Source of the DNA: Setoptus koraiensis
Taxonomy: Eukaryota > Arthropoda
Length of the DNA: 64,000 bases
Direction: 5' to 3'
Assembly (NCBI GenBank): GCA_048013815.1
Contig: CM106586.1
Location: 248,001-312,000 of the forward strand
A model generated the notes under the pieces. That model searched no databases and had not been told where the DNA came from. It saw only the letters and a program-made list of their open reading frames with translations. Each line of letters opens with the position of its first letter. The first letter of the stretch is position 1. The translations under genes were made by a program, and so were the position numbers. Shown piece by piece: positions 30,657-42,334 of this stretch.

Positions 30657-32455
30657 GGGTTGTTGTAGCGATTAGTGCCCCGCTCCAATTTTGATGAGAC
30701 TTCCGGTACGTGTATGTCTTGACCCCAATGAACTGGAAAAGTGGGTCCGGAAGTGCGGAAACTTCTGGTTCCGGTTTCACATGATGTTCGAACTAGAGGT
30801 CTGAAACTCACCAGAGAGACTTTACTGACCACGCTGGATATGATGGCATGATTCTCAGCTCTGTGCGACTTCCGGTTTACCAGATGTGCAGAAATATTTG
30901 ACGTGAGAAGACCGGAAGCGGAGAAATTGGAGCTCCACTTCGCTCAGGAACGAGTCTGCGATGGGTCTGAGAACTCGGCCTGCGGCCTCGTATTCTGGAG
31001 GCCGTCACATCTCCGTCGTCGCTCCCGCGACGACTGCGTGCGACGGGAGCCCTCCGGGTAGGGTTGATGAGCGCTTCGGGTTTCGGGCTGCGCCCTCTAC
31101 CCTCCGCTCACAGTACTGCAATCCATTCACGACCGTAAGTAGAAGAACGGACTGTTCATCGTGGAGCTGCACATCCAACTGTGAGAATCTGGCGAGCAGG
31201 GAGTGGCGCAGGCTTTTGTGTGGATCAGTACTGGCCTGCTAGCGCACGTATTAGGTCGATATTTTGGGTGTTGTAGCGAACTGGGCGTAGCTCATATCGC
31301 GACGAAACTCACGGTGTGTGTACCTTAGGGGGCCCTGATGTAGATTTGTTTAGACCGGAAGTGTAGAAATTACAGGTTCCGGTTTTAGCTTAATCTTCGA
31401 GCTACAGTCTTGAAAGTCAGTATGTATGTGGATTTGAGTACGATGATTCCGATGACATCAATTTCTGATTCTTACAACTTCCGGTTCACAAGATATTTCG
31501 TGATAACCGCAGCAAGGGCGGCGACGGGACGGAATATCGACCAAGTACGTGCGCTAGCAGGCCCGTACAGATCAACATCGAAGCCTGCGCCATTCCGGTT
31601 CTTGAGATCCTCACAGTCGGATGTGCAGCTTCACGATGAACAGTCTGTTCTTCTACTTACGGTCGTGTATGGATTGCAGTCATGTGAGCGGAGGGTAGAG
31701 GGCGCAGCCCGATACCCGAAGCGCTCATCAACCCTACCCGGAGGGCTCCCGTCGCACGCAGTCGTCGCGGGAGCGACGACGGAGATGTGACGGCCTCCAG
31801 AATACGAGGCCGCAGGCCGAGTTTTCAGACCCATCGCATACTCATTCCCGAGCAAAGAGGAGCTCCAATTTACCGCACTTCCGGACCATTCTTTCCGGTC
31901 TATAGACGTCAAGATGTAACCGTGCAGGATGTTTCATCAAAATCGGGGCGGGGCACTAATCGCTACAACAACCGATCCTTGGAGCGGTGATCATGCGTTA
32001 TGCTGAAATACCCATCATACCCCACACCAGTTATTTCGAATTCGAGTCGATTCTCCACTTCCGGAATACCTTCAAAAGGATGAGGGTTTTTTGATGTACG
32101 CAAATAGTGCCCGAAATACCTCAAGTACGCTCCGAAGACTCCTAGCGGTCGTCGAGTATCTCGAAACTCCCACTGTGCGGTACCTCGGGTAACTCGAAAA
32201 CCGTAAATTTCTACATCTTATGAATATTTGTTTGGGTATCAGGATACTATACACTACCCGAATATACCCAAAATACCCAGATCGGAACTACGCCCAGTTC
32301 GCTACAACAGCCGATATTTTTTCCCGTCACCACCCCTGCAGTGGTTATCACCAAATATCTTGTGAACCGGAAGTTGTTCAGACTTGAAATTTACTGTATC
32401 GTACTTTGCGTGCTTTTATCTAGATGTATAGAGTGTTTCAGGTCCATATCTCAAT
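30657..32455 (+). mobile_element. TIR element (outer copy), split by another and cut at its right side
   Basis: Left end GGGTTGTTGTAGCGATTAG at 30657, arm, and core 1 at about 30965-31120. Sequence continues to 31265. The right part resumes after 32320 ('accaaatatcttgtgaaccggaag', 'cagacttgaaat'), matching 33260-33370, and is cut at about 32456 by an AGCGCTTAATTTT end. The segment 31266-32312 is a later insertion. Confidence 0.65.
31266..32312 (-). mobile_element. Nested TIR element with core 1 inverted, TSD GATATTTT
   Basis: A 1047-bp element between perfect 8-bp duplications GATATTTT at 31258-31265 and 32313-32320. The left end is GGGTGTTGTAGCGAACTGGG and the right end CCCAGTTCGCTACAACAGCC. 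Core 1 is inverted at about 31675-31830. Sequence next to its core (31530-31670) is the inverse of 31125-31260 in the outer element, so host and insert belong to the same subfamily and form a large interrupted palindrome. An internal old end (CTACAACAACC at 31973) is followed by a B-type arm. Confidence 0.85.
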
Positions 32456-32632
32456 TTTTAGCGCTTAATTTTAATTAAGGGCTTATGATGTAGTGCTGTG
32501 GGATCCTGAAGATCACGCATGAATATCCACGCACGGTATGGTGGTGGATACTTAATTCGTGCATTTCATAGGATATTCACCAATTGTGCTATGGTGATTC
32601 ACGCGCTGTGTGCTTGTGAATACTCCGACTTT
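32456..32632. repeat. AGCGCTTAATTTT end fragment
   Basis: TTTTTAGCGCTTAATTTTAA with GGATCC and 'gaatatccacgcacggtatggtgg', a variant end related to 8490-8595 (inverse). Beyond it, 'gcgctgtgtgcttg' at 32603-32616 is repeated just right of the next element (33494-33507). Confidence 0.6.
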
Positions 32633-33493
32633 GGGTTGTTGTAGCGAATAGCGACCCGCCCCGATTTTGGTGAAACTTCCGGTACGGGTACTTCTTGACC
32701 CCAATAGACCGGAAAAGTTGGTCCGAAAGTGCGGAAACTTCCGGTTCCGGTTTTACATAAAGTTAAAGATAGAGCTCCGAAATTCACCAGAGAGACGTTT
32801 CAAGCTACGCTGAACACGATGAAATAATATTCAGCTCTCTGCAACTTCCGGTTGTCTAGAAATAGAGATATTACAAGGGTTTGAAGACCGGAAGTGACCG
32901 AATTATTGCTTCGCTGCGCTCGGGGATGAACATGCGATGGGTCTGAAAACTCGGCCTGCGGCCTCGTATTCTGGAGGCCGTCACATCTCCGTCGTCGCTC
33001 ACGCGACGACTGCGTGCGACGGGAACCCTTCGGGTAGGGTTGATGAGCGCTTCGGGTATCGGGCTGCGCCCTCTACCCTCCGCTCAGGTGACTGCAATCC
33101 ACACAGGAATGAAGGTGAAAGAACGAACTGGAGACATGTTTTTGGCACAGAAAAAAGGCTGTGCCAGCTTGTGTGATAAATTGCATGAGCCTCTGAGCGC
33201 ACGAATTCATTCAGGCGCGCGGATAGTTCGTCCCGTCGACGCCCTCTCAGCAGTTTTAACCAAATATCTCGTGAACCGGAAGTCGTACAGACTTGAAATA
33301 GACATGATCGTATTCCGCATGCACAGTTTCAGTTATCTAGTGAGTTTCAAATCTGTATCTCAATGTTTTTGTAAAACCGGAACCGGAAGTTTCCGCACTT
33401 CCGGACCACTCAAACTGTTGTCAGGGGGCCCCACGGGCCCGATGTGTAAAGTTTCATCGAAATCTGACTGGGTCGCTATTCGCTACAACACCC
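32633..33493 (+). mobile_element. TIR element with core 1; uninterrupted twin of the copy in the gypsy element
   Basis: Left end GGGTTGTTGTAGCGAATAGCG, core 1 at about 32945-33100, right end CGCTATTCGCTACAACACCC. It is nearly identical to 45680-46716 except that the latter has a 174-bp solo LTR inserted. No 8-bp duplication is seen. Instead GCGCTGTGTGCTTG occurs at 32603 and directly after the right end, suggesting a local rearrangement. Confidence 0.85.
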
Positions 33494-33499
33494 GCGCTG

Positions 33500-33890
33500 T
33501 GTGCTTGCATACATTAGCACTAGCATAATCAGTGCTTAGTGAGTGTGTAGGCTGAAATGTGCTTGGGAGGTGGGAGGTACACTCAAGCTTAAGACTCGAA
33601 AGTTCGTCCACCTCCCAAACACACATTTACTAGGGAGGTGGATTGAATTTTGATTCTCGGGCTCATGTCTAGTTAGGAGGTGGACCGAAGCTATAACGAG
33701 ATAGGTTTAGCTACTCAAAATAGCGTGGGGCGACTCATGCTTGGGAGGTAGACTAGCTTGAGCTTAAACAATAAGTTCACCTCCTGAGCATGCAACAACC
33801 TACATACAAGTTTGAGACTCGAAGGTTCGTCCACCTCCCCAACACACATTTCAGGGAGGTGGATTGAATTTTAAGTCCCGGGCCAAAGAA
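33500..33890. repeat. GGGAGGTGG-containing inverted and direct repeats
   Basis: Units with GGGAGGTGGATTGAATTTT, 'gactcgaaagttcgtccacctccc' and 'aacacacattt' recur around 33555-33665 and 33790-33870, partly as inverted copies. No gene. Confidence 0.6.
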
Positions 33891-34602
33891 ATTTTGGCTG
33901 ACGGATGTCATGTGAATATCGTGATATTTGAACATGTTCCCACCTATCCGTTTTGATGATACTGCGTGTGTGTGTTGTGCATGTTGCTCGCAACATTCTG
34001 TGCAAGTATGATCAGAAATCAATTGGTCGTTTTCGAGACAGAAAGAAATTTCGGATGACGGATGTCATGTATAGTCATCGATTTCTGAACATGTTCCCAC
34101 CTATCCGTTTTGATGATACTGCGTGTGTGTGTTGTGCATGTTGCTCGCAACATTTTGTGCAAGTATGATCAGAAATCAATTGGTCGTTTTCGAGACAGAA
34201 AGAAATTTTGGATGACGGATGTCATGTGAATATCGTGATATTTGAACATGTTCCCACCTATCCGTTTTGATGATACTGCGTGTATGTGTTGTGCATGTTG
34301 CTCGAAACATTTTGTGCAAGTATTACATTATGTGCGATTTTCGAAACTGTTCTCACCAGGATAAATTCTTGAAACTTTCTAGAGACAGCAAGCACTGTGC
34401 CATACACGATCTGTGCAAGTCTTATAAATTTTCTGTTTCTAGTATTGGCGCTATAGGCAATTCTGGATCATGTTAGCTCATTCAATACATCTGATTTCTG
34501 ATCACATGTGAATATCGTGATATTTGAACATGTTCCCACCTATCCGTTTTGATGATACTGCGTGTATGTGTTGTGCATGTTGCTCGCAACATTTTGTGCA
34601 AG
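33891..34602. repeat. 157-bp satellite array, left part
   Basis: GACGGATGTCATG occurs at 33900, 34057 and 34214, an exact 157-bp period. Each unit contains ATCCGTTTTGATGATACTGC, 'gtgcatgttgctcgcaacatt' and 'caattggtcgttttcgagac'. A diverged stretch follows at 34310-34500, then one more partial unit up to the LTR element. Reading frames such as 33953-34168 only follow the repeat. Confidence 0.9.
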
Positions 34603-34928
34603 TGTTAAGATATGTGTCGAAATATAGGCCTAACCATCTATGGTGAAAGTCCATAGATGGGTAGGTAATAAAATTAGTAGACCTAGCTACGAGGTCGAAT
34701 GTAGGGCGAAAGTGTAATAAAAATTAGAGTGCTAAAGAGAGAGAGAGGGAGAGTTAGAGAAGGAGAAAGAGAGTGAAGGAGAGAGAGAGAAAGCAATAGA
34801 ACTGAGTCGAAAAAGAAAAATAGTTAGTTGAAAAAGAGTCGTCGATGCGAGTAGATGAAAAACATAACAAATAAATAAATCAACAAAAAGATAACAAGTC
34901 TCATAGTTTAAATAGCCAACATTTAATA
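34603..34928 (+). repeat. Left LTR (326 bp)
   Basis: TGTTAAGATATGTGTC to GCCAACATTTAATA. Contains an inverted repeat (CCATCTATGG..CCATAGATGG) near its start and a GAGAGA-rich centre. Matches the right LTR over the full length. Confidence 0.93.
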
Positions 34929-35018
34929 TGGGGGTCCGGCAAAAGAACCCAATCAGTTAAGTTAATCAAATAAATTAAATTAATAAGAAGAAATACACTT
35001 CGTATCTTAGTTGGCGGG

Positions 35019-36086
35019 GTGGTTGTGTTGAAAATCTTAAAAAGTACATCAAAAGCAAAGACTACAAAGGAATCACGGTGGATAACCGAAGAAATCTTGG
35101 ACTGCAGCCGAAATTTCCTAAAGTACCACCTGAAGAGACCTTTGACGTTCAAGTTTAGGTTAACAGGCAAGTATCAATCTTGTATGGCAGAATTAGAACG
35201 TGATCAGAGAGATAGAATAATCAAAGAGTTCAACAGCTACCTCCTAGAAGTCGAAACTATAGTCAGCGACACGATTATAAGTAAAGCGGGACGTGACCGG
35301 TTACTTGTCGTGCTAGACAAGATCTACAGCATCTATAGACAAGCCTTCACAATCTCGGAAGAATATCTCCAAAAGAAGAATAAGAAAGTACTGAAACCCG
35401 AAAATATACGGCAATATTGCGAGGATATTGCTCGGAGTAAGACGGCTGGTGTACCGACAACGCTATTAATCAAGAATCACATAAGCAGTGTAATAGCGAG
35501 AATATATTACGATTTTAACGTTCCGATATTTTCGGCCGTATCTAAGAAGAAACTTATTGGTCAATTTGTATTAATCGACGCGAAAAAGTTTGTTCTGTTC
35601 AATATAAGAGAAGGCTCAGAACCAGCCCCTGTAGAACCTATCGAAAACATAGAAGGCGACGAAGATCAACTCAACGAGACAGCCAGAGGTGCTTTTAACC
35701 AGTATGAAGAACAAAACCCTATCTTGTCTGGATCAAATCTAACGGTGCGATCAAGTGAACCCAGAGAGCTAGGGCAATCATCAAACACTGCGTCGGAAGC
35801 TAGTTTAATTGCGGATAGAGAGCACAGATTAACGACTTCCGACAGCGCGTACGAGTCGAGGCATAATATATCTACCCAAGTAATAGAAGAAGAAAGTGAT
35901 TCAGACAACGACGAAGAATTTGACGCAACGATAATCGATAGCGGCACGGAGAAATCGATACCGCAAGCACAAACTCCAATAAAAGAATCGCAGGTAGAGG
36001 AAATCACAGAGGCATCGCCAACGGAACAAGCTACCGAGACACCGCAAGCGGAAGAAGAGTTAGCTTTGAACGATTCAGTCGAATAG
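35019..36086 (+). pseudogene. gag: Gag-like gene of the young LTR element
   Basis: A 355-residue reading frame. An N-terminal helical region (AELERDQRDRIIKEF, ISEEYLQKKNKKVL) is followed by an acidic, Ser/Thr/Glu-rich C-terminal half. No zinc knuckle. The position after the left LTR and the helical composition support a structural protein, but I recognise no specific family. A further gag-like piece with PPTFDG and SWWKEY lies at 36099-36300, the motif seen in gypsy gag starts. The minus-strand frame at 35666-36481 is a mirror of this gene. Confidence 0.5.
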
Positions 36087-36302
36087 CAACCATCATTATT
36101 GGAATTTAGCTTCCGAACCTTCGAGAACTCAAAGGACGAAGAGGAATTAATAGAACAAGTCATGGGCGATAGATCGGCCGCCGAAGAAGACCGGAACTTG
36201 TCTAAGAAGAAACCACCAACATTCGACGGGGTGTCAAACGCTCGTAGTTGGTGGAAGGAATACGGGCAGATGTGGCCACGCTCCAGGTTAACATCTAGAT
36301 AA

Positions 36303-38259
36303 AACAAGCAAGTTTTCCTATAACGGTGGACCTGTTTAATAGTCCAACCCTTCAGGAGGTCAGGGTCCACTATTCGCACAGGAAACCTTTCGGCCTCCTC
36401 CTGACAAATTCGATGCTTTTGCCCCCATGCTTTGTAGCAACGAGGACAGCTACTAATATAAAACCCATGTGCATGAGACATCTGATAGAAGAAAATGAAG
36501 ATTCATTAGAGCAATGAAAACGACCCTTGAGTATATGTAAAGAATGATGCCTAACCGGAAGTGATAGACCAGCCCTGTCCGATCGCACAGTCTAAATGTA
36601 GCCTAATGCCCATCGTACTACCACGCTGAACGGCTAGGGGTTTCCACACACCCTAGCCTTGTTGAGGGTAACACACTGGGCGGACCGTGGCGCAATACTA
36701 CCCTATCTAAACCATGGCCAGAGCACACAATATGAACAATGCACAACCCTAAGCTCACGATAGGCACAGGCGGCACAGGTGACGGCACATGTGCACTCAA
36801 ATCCGGCACGTGTGCGTGATCATGGCACATGAGCGGAACGAGCAGGCACAGTGGCACAGGCGGCACAGGGATACAGCGAGCAAGGCGCACAGAGTTATAG
36901 AGCGCACGGCACACAGAATAGAGAGGTGCGGAGGCCACACGACCGCGAAAGTCGTTCAAAGGACTTTTACGAGTCTCCCAAAAGAGCCAGAATGCTGGTC
37001 CCAAGGGAGACGTACCGTGGCAAACGAATGTTGCCAACGTAAAAATAATTAATCAATTAATTAGTAAAAGTCACAACAGATTTCAAGTTAACGTAACGAA
37101 TGGCACCTGTGTTAGGACGATTCGTTACAATGTCGAGTAGCTACAATCACCATGTGAGGGCATTCGGGTGTCATTCAAATCCACCCTATGGAATCCTCAT
37201 ACTGCTGAATATGTTACCTTACTCCTCTTCAAGGGGAGAGATTAAGCAGGCGATGACAAGAACTTTGAAGAACAAGCGGCAACTTGCCATCAGGCCAATT
37301 AGTAGCGACCGTTTACAACCAGGGGTAATTATAAATATCCATTATATTTCACGAGCCGCAAGGAAATCGTTGTGCATCGTCACACATTAACTAGCACCAG
37401 GATAGAACGATTAAATTGATAATGTAGTGATTGCAAATATCTATTATCGTTATTAGTGTCGTCGTCGTAAAGCATTATCGAATACACATAATTACCGTAT
37501 TGTTACACGGAAATTCCACAGTAACTTGTCGAACGTATCTCAGGTAACGCCTGGTGACAACACAATAACAGCAGATCAACGAACACAAAATTGGCAAGAA
37601 TAATATTGCCTGCAAATTGTCACATTGAATCGGTTCATTATTATTATCACTGACTAACTAACAGATAACTCTTACAATAATTAGCATTATCATGGCAACA
37701 CTGCAACTGCATTATGAACACTAGAGTTTGCGTTAATATTATGATAATTATTGCCAGCAGTAGCAGTTGTAGTGGTAGCAACAACAACACATCTCGGTCT
37801 ATGAGATGATATCAACAACAGTAACAACCTAACGATAATATCAACGGTGTCATCGTAATTAAGTTACTACATTATTATTGTTGTATCATCATGGCAAACA
37901 TCATTGTCGTCGTAATATTATTATTAGTATTATTGTTATTACTATTGCTATTATTATTTGTGTGATAATGTATCACAGCCAACTGAAGGAAGCCTCTTTC
38001 CCTCCCGATAATTGTGTTGTAACTAATAGCTCGTCGGTGTGTTTATTTCAATTTATGGTTACGAAACTGGTTCGCATTTCACAACAAAAACAACGACAAC
38101 GACAACAAAACTATTACTCAAATTAACCTTCGTCTTTCGAACGATACTCACTCACTCACTCTCAAGATCATAATCATAGGCCAATAATCGCTGCTTACAC
38201 TAATAATAATAATAACAATATTGATGATGGCTACGCCAACCATGATGCTATTCACACTT
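36303..38259. other. Internal non-coding region of the young LTR element
   Basis: No protein domain was recognised. 36600-37050 includes GGCACA-rich stretches. 37400-38220 is rich in trinucleotide runs (ATT, CAA, AAC types). This occupies the place where polymerase would be in a complete gypsy element. Confidence 0.5.
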
Positions 38260-38267
38260 GATGCGGC

Positions 38268-39126
38268 GGTTGTTCTTTCGATTAGGTCCCCACTCAGATC
38301 TTGATGAAACTTCCGGTGTGAGTTCCCCTTGACCCCAATAGAGCGGAAAAAGTAGTCCGGAAGTGCGGAAACTTCCGGTTCCGATTTTACAAAAAGTTAA
38401 AGCTAGAGCTCTGAAATTCACTGGACTGACGTTTCAGGCTACTCTCAACACGATGGAATAATTTTCAGATCTGTGCGACTTCCGGTTTTCAAGATATAGT
38501 CATATTTGCGGGGTTTGAAGACCGGAAGTGACCAAATTATCGCTTCGCTGCGCTCGGGGATGATGAACATGCGGTGGGTCTGAGAACTCGGCCTGCGGCC
38601 TCGTATTCTGGAGGCCGTCACATCTCCGTCGTCGCTCCCGCGACGACTGCGTGCGACGGGAACCCTTCGGGTAGGGTTGATGAGCGCTTCGGGTATCGGG
38701 CTGCGCCCTCTACCCTCCGCTCACATGACTGCAATCCATCCACAAACAAAGCGGGGGAATGAAAAATAAGGATGAGACAAGTAAGAACAATTGAATTACA
38801 AGCTGATACATGGTGATGCGCAGTCTGTGCACAGTATGGGCCCGCTCACCGCAACCGCACAGGCCCGGCCGCACCTCTAATTTCAGTTTAACCGTGATAT
38901 CTAGCCAACCGGGAGTGATATTAGATTTATTTTGATTTCATCGTGCTCCGCTAGGGGTCACCTATCTGATTATGAATTTTCAGAGCTCTAGCTTCAACTT
39001 TTTGTAAAATCGGAACCGGAAGTTTCCGCACTTCCGGACAACATAATCCATGATGTGGGGCTCCTGCGGGGCCTGTGTGTGAAGTTTCATCGAATTCTGA
39101 GTGGGGACCTAATCGAAAGAACACCC
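38268..39126 (+). mobile_element. TIR element with core 1, TSD GATGCGGC
   Basis: An 859-bp element with perfect 8-bp duplications GATGCGGC (38260-38267, 39127-39134). The left end is GGTTGTTCTTTCGATTAGG and the right end CCTAATCGAAAGAACACCC. Core 1 at about 38585-38735. The palindromic CCGGAAGTGCGGAAACTTCC lies at about 38356. It inserted in a young LTR element, so this family has moved recently, or the LTR element carried it in. Confidence 0.92.
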
Positions 39127-39729
39127 GATGCGGCTACACAAATTGGACAGGTTGGCACTTGACTGATTGTTTCATAATAGCAAAAATAATAATCGAAATA
39201 CAAACGTCGGAAAATACTATCATCATTATTAACCAATCATACGCGTATTGATATCATCCAATCACGCTTCTGACATCACCAAGTCGAGATAGCGGACCTG
39301 GTGAACAGCAGATCATTTAAGCACCACACGTTTAGTGAATAATATAGATATATCATATCCAACACTTCTCTCGCACTACATACACACTCTTATCACCCGC
39401 TATCACACCCATTGTACACTCACCTTCGATCTGATTGATTGATTATACTCCGCTGGTTCTAAAGTTTTTGCTAGATTTGTATTGACGAATATACACGATT
39501 TCAGTTGGTTAAAAAATTTTAATGGGGGGAAAATGGACTAATTCCTGGGTTCCTTGGATCTTCCTATCTGTTTCAGCTGGTTATCGAGTTGCTAAACTGG
39601 ATTACTAAAACTTAAACATTTATCAACTGGCTTGGTCAAACAAAAATTCACGACTAAAATAAAATTTGAGTGAACCATCGACAGCGGATAGATCGAGGAC
39701 GATCGGGATGTTCCCCCGGAGGAGGGGGA

Positions 39730-40055
39730 TGTTACGATATGTGTCGAAATATAGTCCTAACCATCTATGGTGAAAGTCCATAGATGGGTAGGTAATAAAA
39801 TTAGTAGACCTAGCTACGAGGTCGAATGTAGGGCGAAAGTGTAATAAAAATTAGAGTGCTAAAGAGAGAGAGAGGGAGAGTTAGAGAAGGAGAAAGAGAG
39901 TGAAGGAGAGAGAGAGAAAGCAATAGAACTGAGTCGAAAAAGAAAAATAGTTAGTTGAAAAAGAGTCGTCGATGCGAGTAGATGAAAAACATAACAAATA
40001 AATAAATCAACAAAAAGATAACAAGTCTCATAGTTTAAATAGCCAACATTTAATA
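39730..40055 (+). repeat. Right LTR (326 bp)
   Basis: Starts TGTTACGATATG after the purine tract and ends TTTAATA before the CAAG duplication. Same length as the left LTR. Confidence 0.93.
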
Positions 40056-40059
40056 CAAG

Positions 40060-40880
40060 TAAGATCAGAAATCAATTGGTCGTTTTCGAGACAGAGAGAA
40101 ATCGAGGATGACGGATGTCATGTATAGTCATCGATTTCTGAACATGTTCCCACCCATCCGTTTCGATGATACTGCGTGTGTGTGTTGTACATGTTGCTTG
40201 CAACATTTTTTGCTAGTATGACCAGCCATCAATAGGCCGATTTCGAGACAGAAAGAAATTTCGGATGACGGATGTCATGTATAGTCATCGATTTCTGAAT
40301 ATGTTCCCACCTATCCGTTTTGATGATACTCTGTGTGTGTTTTGTGCATGTTGCTCGCAACATTCTGTGCTAGTATGATCAGTCATCAATAGGTCGTTTT
40401 CGAGACAAAAAGAAATTTCGGATGACGGATGTCATGTATCGTCATCGATTTCTGAACATGTAACTCATAATCAATTTTCTGTCTCTAGTATTGGCGCTAT
40501 AGGCCATTCCTGATCAGGTGAGCTCACAATATGTATATGATATCTGATCAGGTATGCCCATACATCACGTGGCATTTTTGAAACTGTTCTCATCCGGATA
40601 AATTCCCGAAGCTTTCTAGAGACAGCTAGCACTGTCTAATACACGATCTGTGCAAGTCTAATTAATTTTCTGTTTCTAGTATTGGCGCTATAGGCCATTA
40701 TTGAGAACATGTGCCTATACAGTATGTGTGATTTTCGATAATGTTCTCACCAGGATAAATTCTCGAAACTTTCTAGAGACAGCTAGCACTTATCACTCCT
40801 TAATATACTGTCCAAACCTCTGAGATCGTTCACTGGAAAAATTAAGCGCTCTTATACTGGTATGATCAGTATAACTTGTT
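40060..40880. repeat. 157-bp satellite array, right part, plus hairpin end module
   Basis: GACGGATGTCATG occurs at 40110, 40267 and 40424, again 157 bp apart. Diverged related sequence with 'ctagtattggcgctataggcc' continues to about 40830. 40841-40880 is the hairpin end module (AAATTAAGCGCTCTTATACTG, then AACTTGT). Confidence 0.88.
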
Positions 40881-40882
40881 AT

Positions 40883-41005
40883 GTAAAACCGGAACCGGAA
40901 GTTTCCGCACTTCCGGATCACCAAGGTTGTCATTTGCAGACCCTATGGGCCCCGTGTGTGAAGTTTCATTGAAATCAGACTGGGGCACTAATCGCTACAA
41001 CACCC
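40883..41005 (+). mobile_element. Right-arm fragment of a TIR element
   Basis: From AAAACCGGAACCGGAAGTTTCC through GGGGCACTAATCGCTACAACACCC. It is a right arm without core or left arm, abutting a hairpin end module. Confidence 0.75.
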
Positions 41006-41754
41006 GATTTATCTAGGGTCGAGCCATGCATAGAGAACATACACAGTGTCGTAAACTTGGTCCAATACGGAATCAACGCGACGCTGATGTATTCAATTGC
41101 AAAACAAACAGAATACTCCTAAGCATAGAGAGAGTAATCGTCGAATTCGATAACTTCAAAGTATATGATATCAAGGAGCGTATAGGTGATTACCAGTCGA
41201 AAGAATGGCATGATAAGATATGCATCGTTCTCATTATCGTCAGGGAAATAGCCATGGCCACGCGACGTCAGGCCTGGAGGGATCAACTCGGAATTTTTCT
41301 TCATAATGTGGAAGTAACCGGCATACTCGAACTGTTCCACAAATTCCGACTATGTTGGGAGATAGGCTACAGACACCTAATAACCACGCCCTATATTTAT
41401 AATAAAGTTTTCAACTTATTTATTATCATTTATTCACCTTATTTATCTTCATTTATTTACCTTATTTTCAGATGTACACCCTTGATGCTGAGTTTTTAGC
41501 GCTTAATTTTAATTAAGTTGCTATTGGTTTGGTGTTTATTGCTAATTTATTCACGTGACAATGTAATCCTATGGAGGTTCGACTTAGTCAAATTTGTGAG
41601 AATCCTCAAATTCTGCCTAACATAAAACTGTATTCCTATAGAGATTCGACTCAATCTATTATCGCTTCACTCGAAAATATTTCGTATGCGATCCTATGGA
41701 GATTTGTCTTAGTCGAATTTGTGAGGAGTTCGGTGGTGACAATTGTAACTTCGT
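41006..41754 (+). other. Unassigned frame at 41026-41499 and CACGTG end module
   Basis: A frame of 157 codons (start MHREHTQCRKLGPIRN) has a plausible-looking middle part (RREAWRDQ-like, ICIVLIIVREIAM) but no family I recognise. Its last 40 residues overlap AT-rich repeat sequence. Possibly a fragment of a broken gene. 41492-41575 is the AGCGCTTAATTTT/CACGTG end in inverse orientation, then 'tatggaggttcgacttagtcaaatt' units. Confidence 0.25.
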
Positions 41755-42320
41755 AATTCGAAATTGAAAATTCGAATTTCTGATGATAATTACAGCTGCT
41801 CAGTCAGAGTTCGATGGTCAGAGTTCTCAGTTCGATGGTCACAATTCGAACTTCGAAATTCGAATTTCTGATGATAATTTCAGCTGCTCTGTCGGAGTTC
41901 GATGGTCGATGTTCGATGGTCACAATTCGAACTTCGAAATTCGAAATTGAAAATTCGAATTTCTGATGATGATTTCAGCTGCTCTGTCGGAGTTCGATGG
42001 TTAGTGTTCTCAGTTCGATGGTCGAAGTTCGGTGGTCAGAGTTTGATGGTCGATGTTCGATGGTCACAATACGAAGTTTGAAATTGAAAATTCAAATTTC
42101 TGATGTAAGTTTCATCTGCTCGTTCGATGTTCGGTGGTCAGTGTTCGATGGTGAGAGTTCGATGGTCACAGTTCGAACTTCGAAATTCGAAATTGAAAAT
42201 TCGAATTTCCGATACGAGTTCCAGGTGCTTGTACAGAGTTCGATGGTTCCAATTCGAAGTTCGGTGGTCACATTTCGAAATTCGAAATTGAATGTTCGAA
42301 TTTCTGTTGACAATTTCATC
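41755..42320. repeat. TTCGAA-rich minisatellite, inverse orientation
   Basis: The complement of the array at 4815-5710: 'gttcgatggtcagagttc', 'cacaattcgaacttcgaaattcgaa', 'gataatttcagctgctc'. Longer units are marked by TTTCAGCTGCTC. Confidence 0.85.
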
Positions 42321-42334
42321 TAGGTTAAAGTCCC

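Larger units (their letters stand above)
34603..40055 (+). mobile_element. Young LTR retroelement, gag-bearing, TSD CAAG
   Basis: Two 326-bp LTRs (34603-34928 and 39730-40055) differ at only two positions I can find, so insertion is recent. They start TGTTA and end TTTAATA, with the 4-bp duplication CAAG at 34599-34602 and 40056-40059. A primer-binding-like TGGGGGTCCGG follows the left LTR; the purine tract GGAGGAGGGGGA precedes the right one. A gag-like gene is present. No polymerase domain is recognisable, so it is a non-autonomous or internally reduced gypsy-type element. It carries a TIR-element insertion at 38268-39126. It sits inside the 157-bp satellite. Confidence 0.92.

Noticed and set aside
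33891-34602. CRISPR-like array
   Set aside because: The repeat unit is 157 bp and repeated as a whole without short spacers; it is a eukaryotic satellite.
35666-36481. 271-residue minus-strand frame
   Set aside because: It is the mirror of the acidic Ser/Glu-rich gag frame on the plus strand, with no family of its own.
38574-38762. A conserved small protein (RTRPAASYSGGRHISVV..) in core 1
   Set aside because: The frame recurs in nearly all TIR elements, but the other frames of the GC-rich core are open too, and copies are young, so openness is expected without coding. Stops and starts differ among copies.
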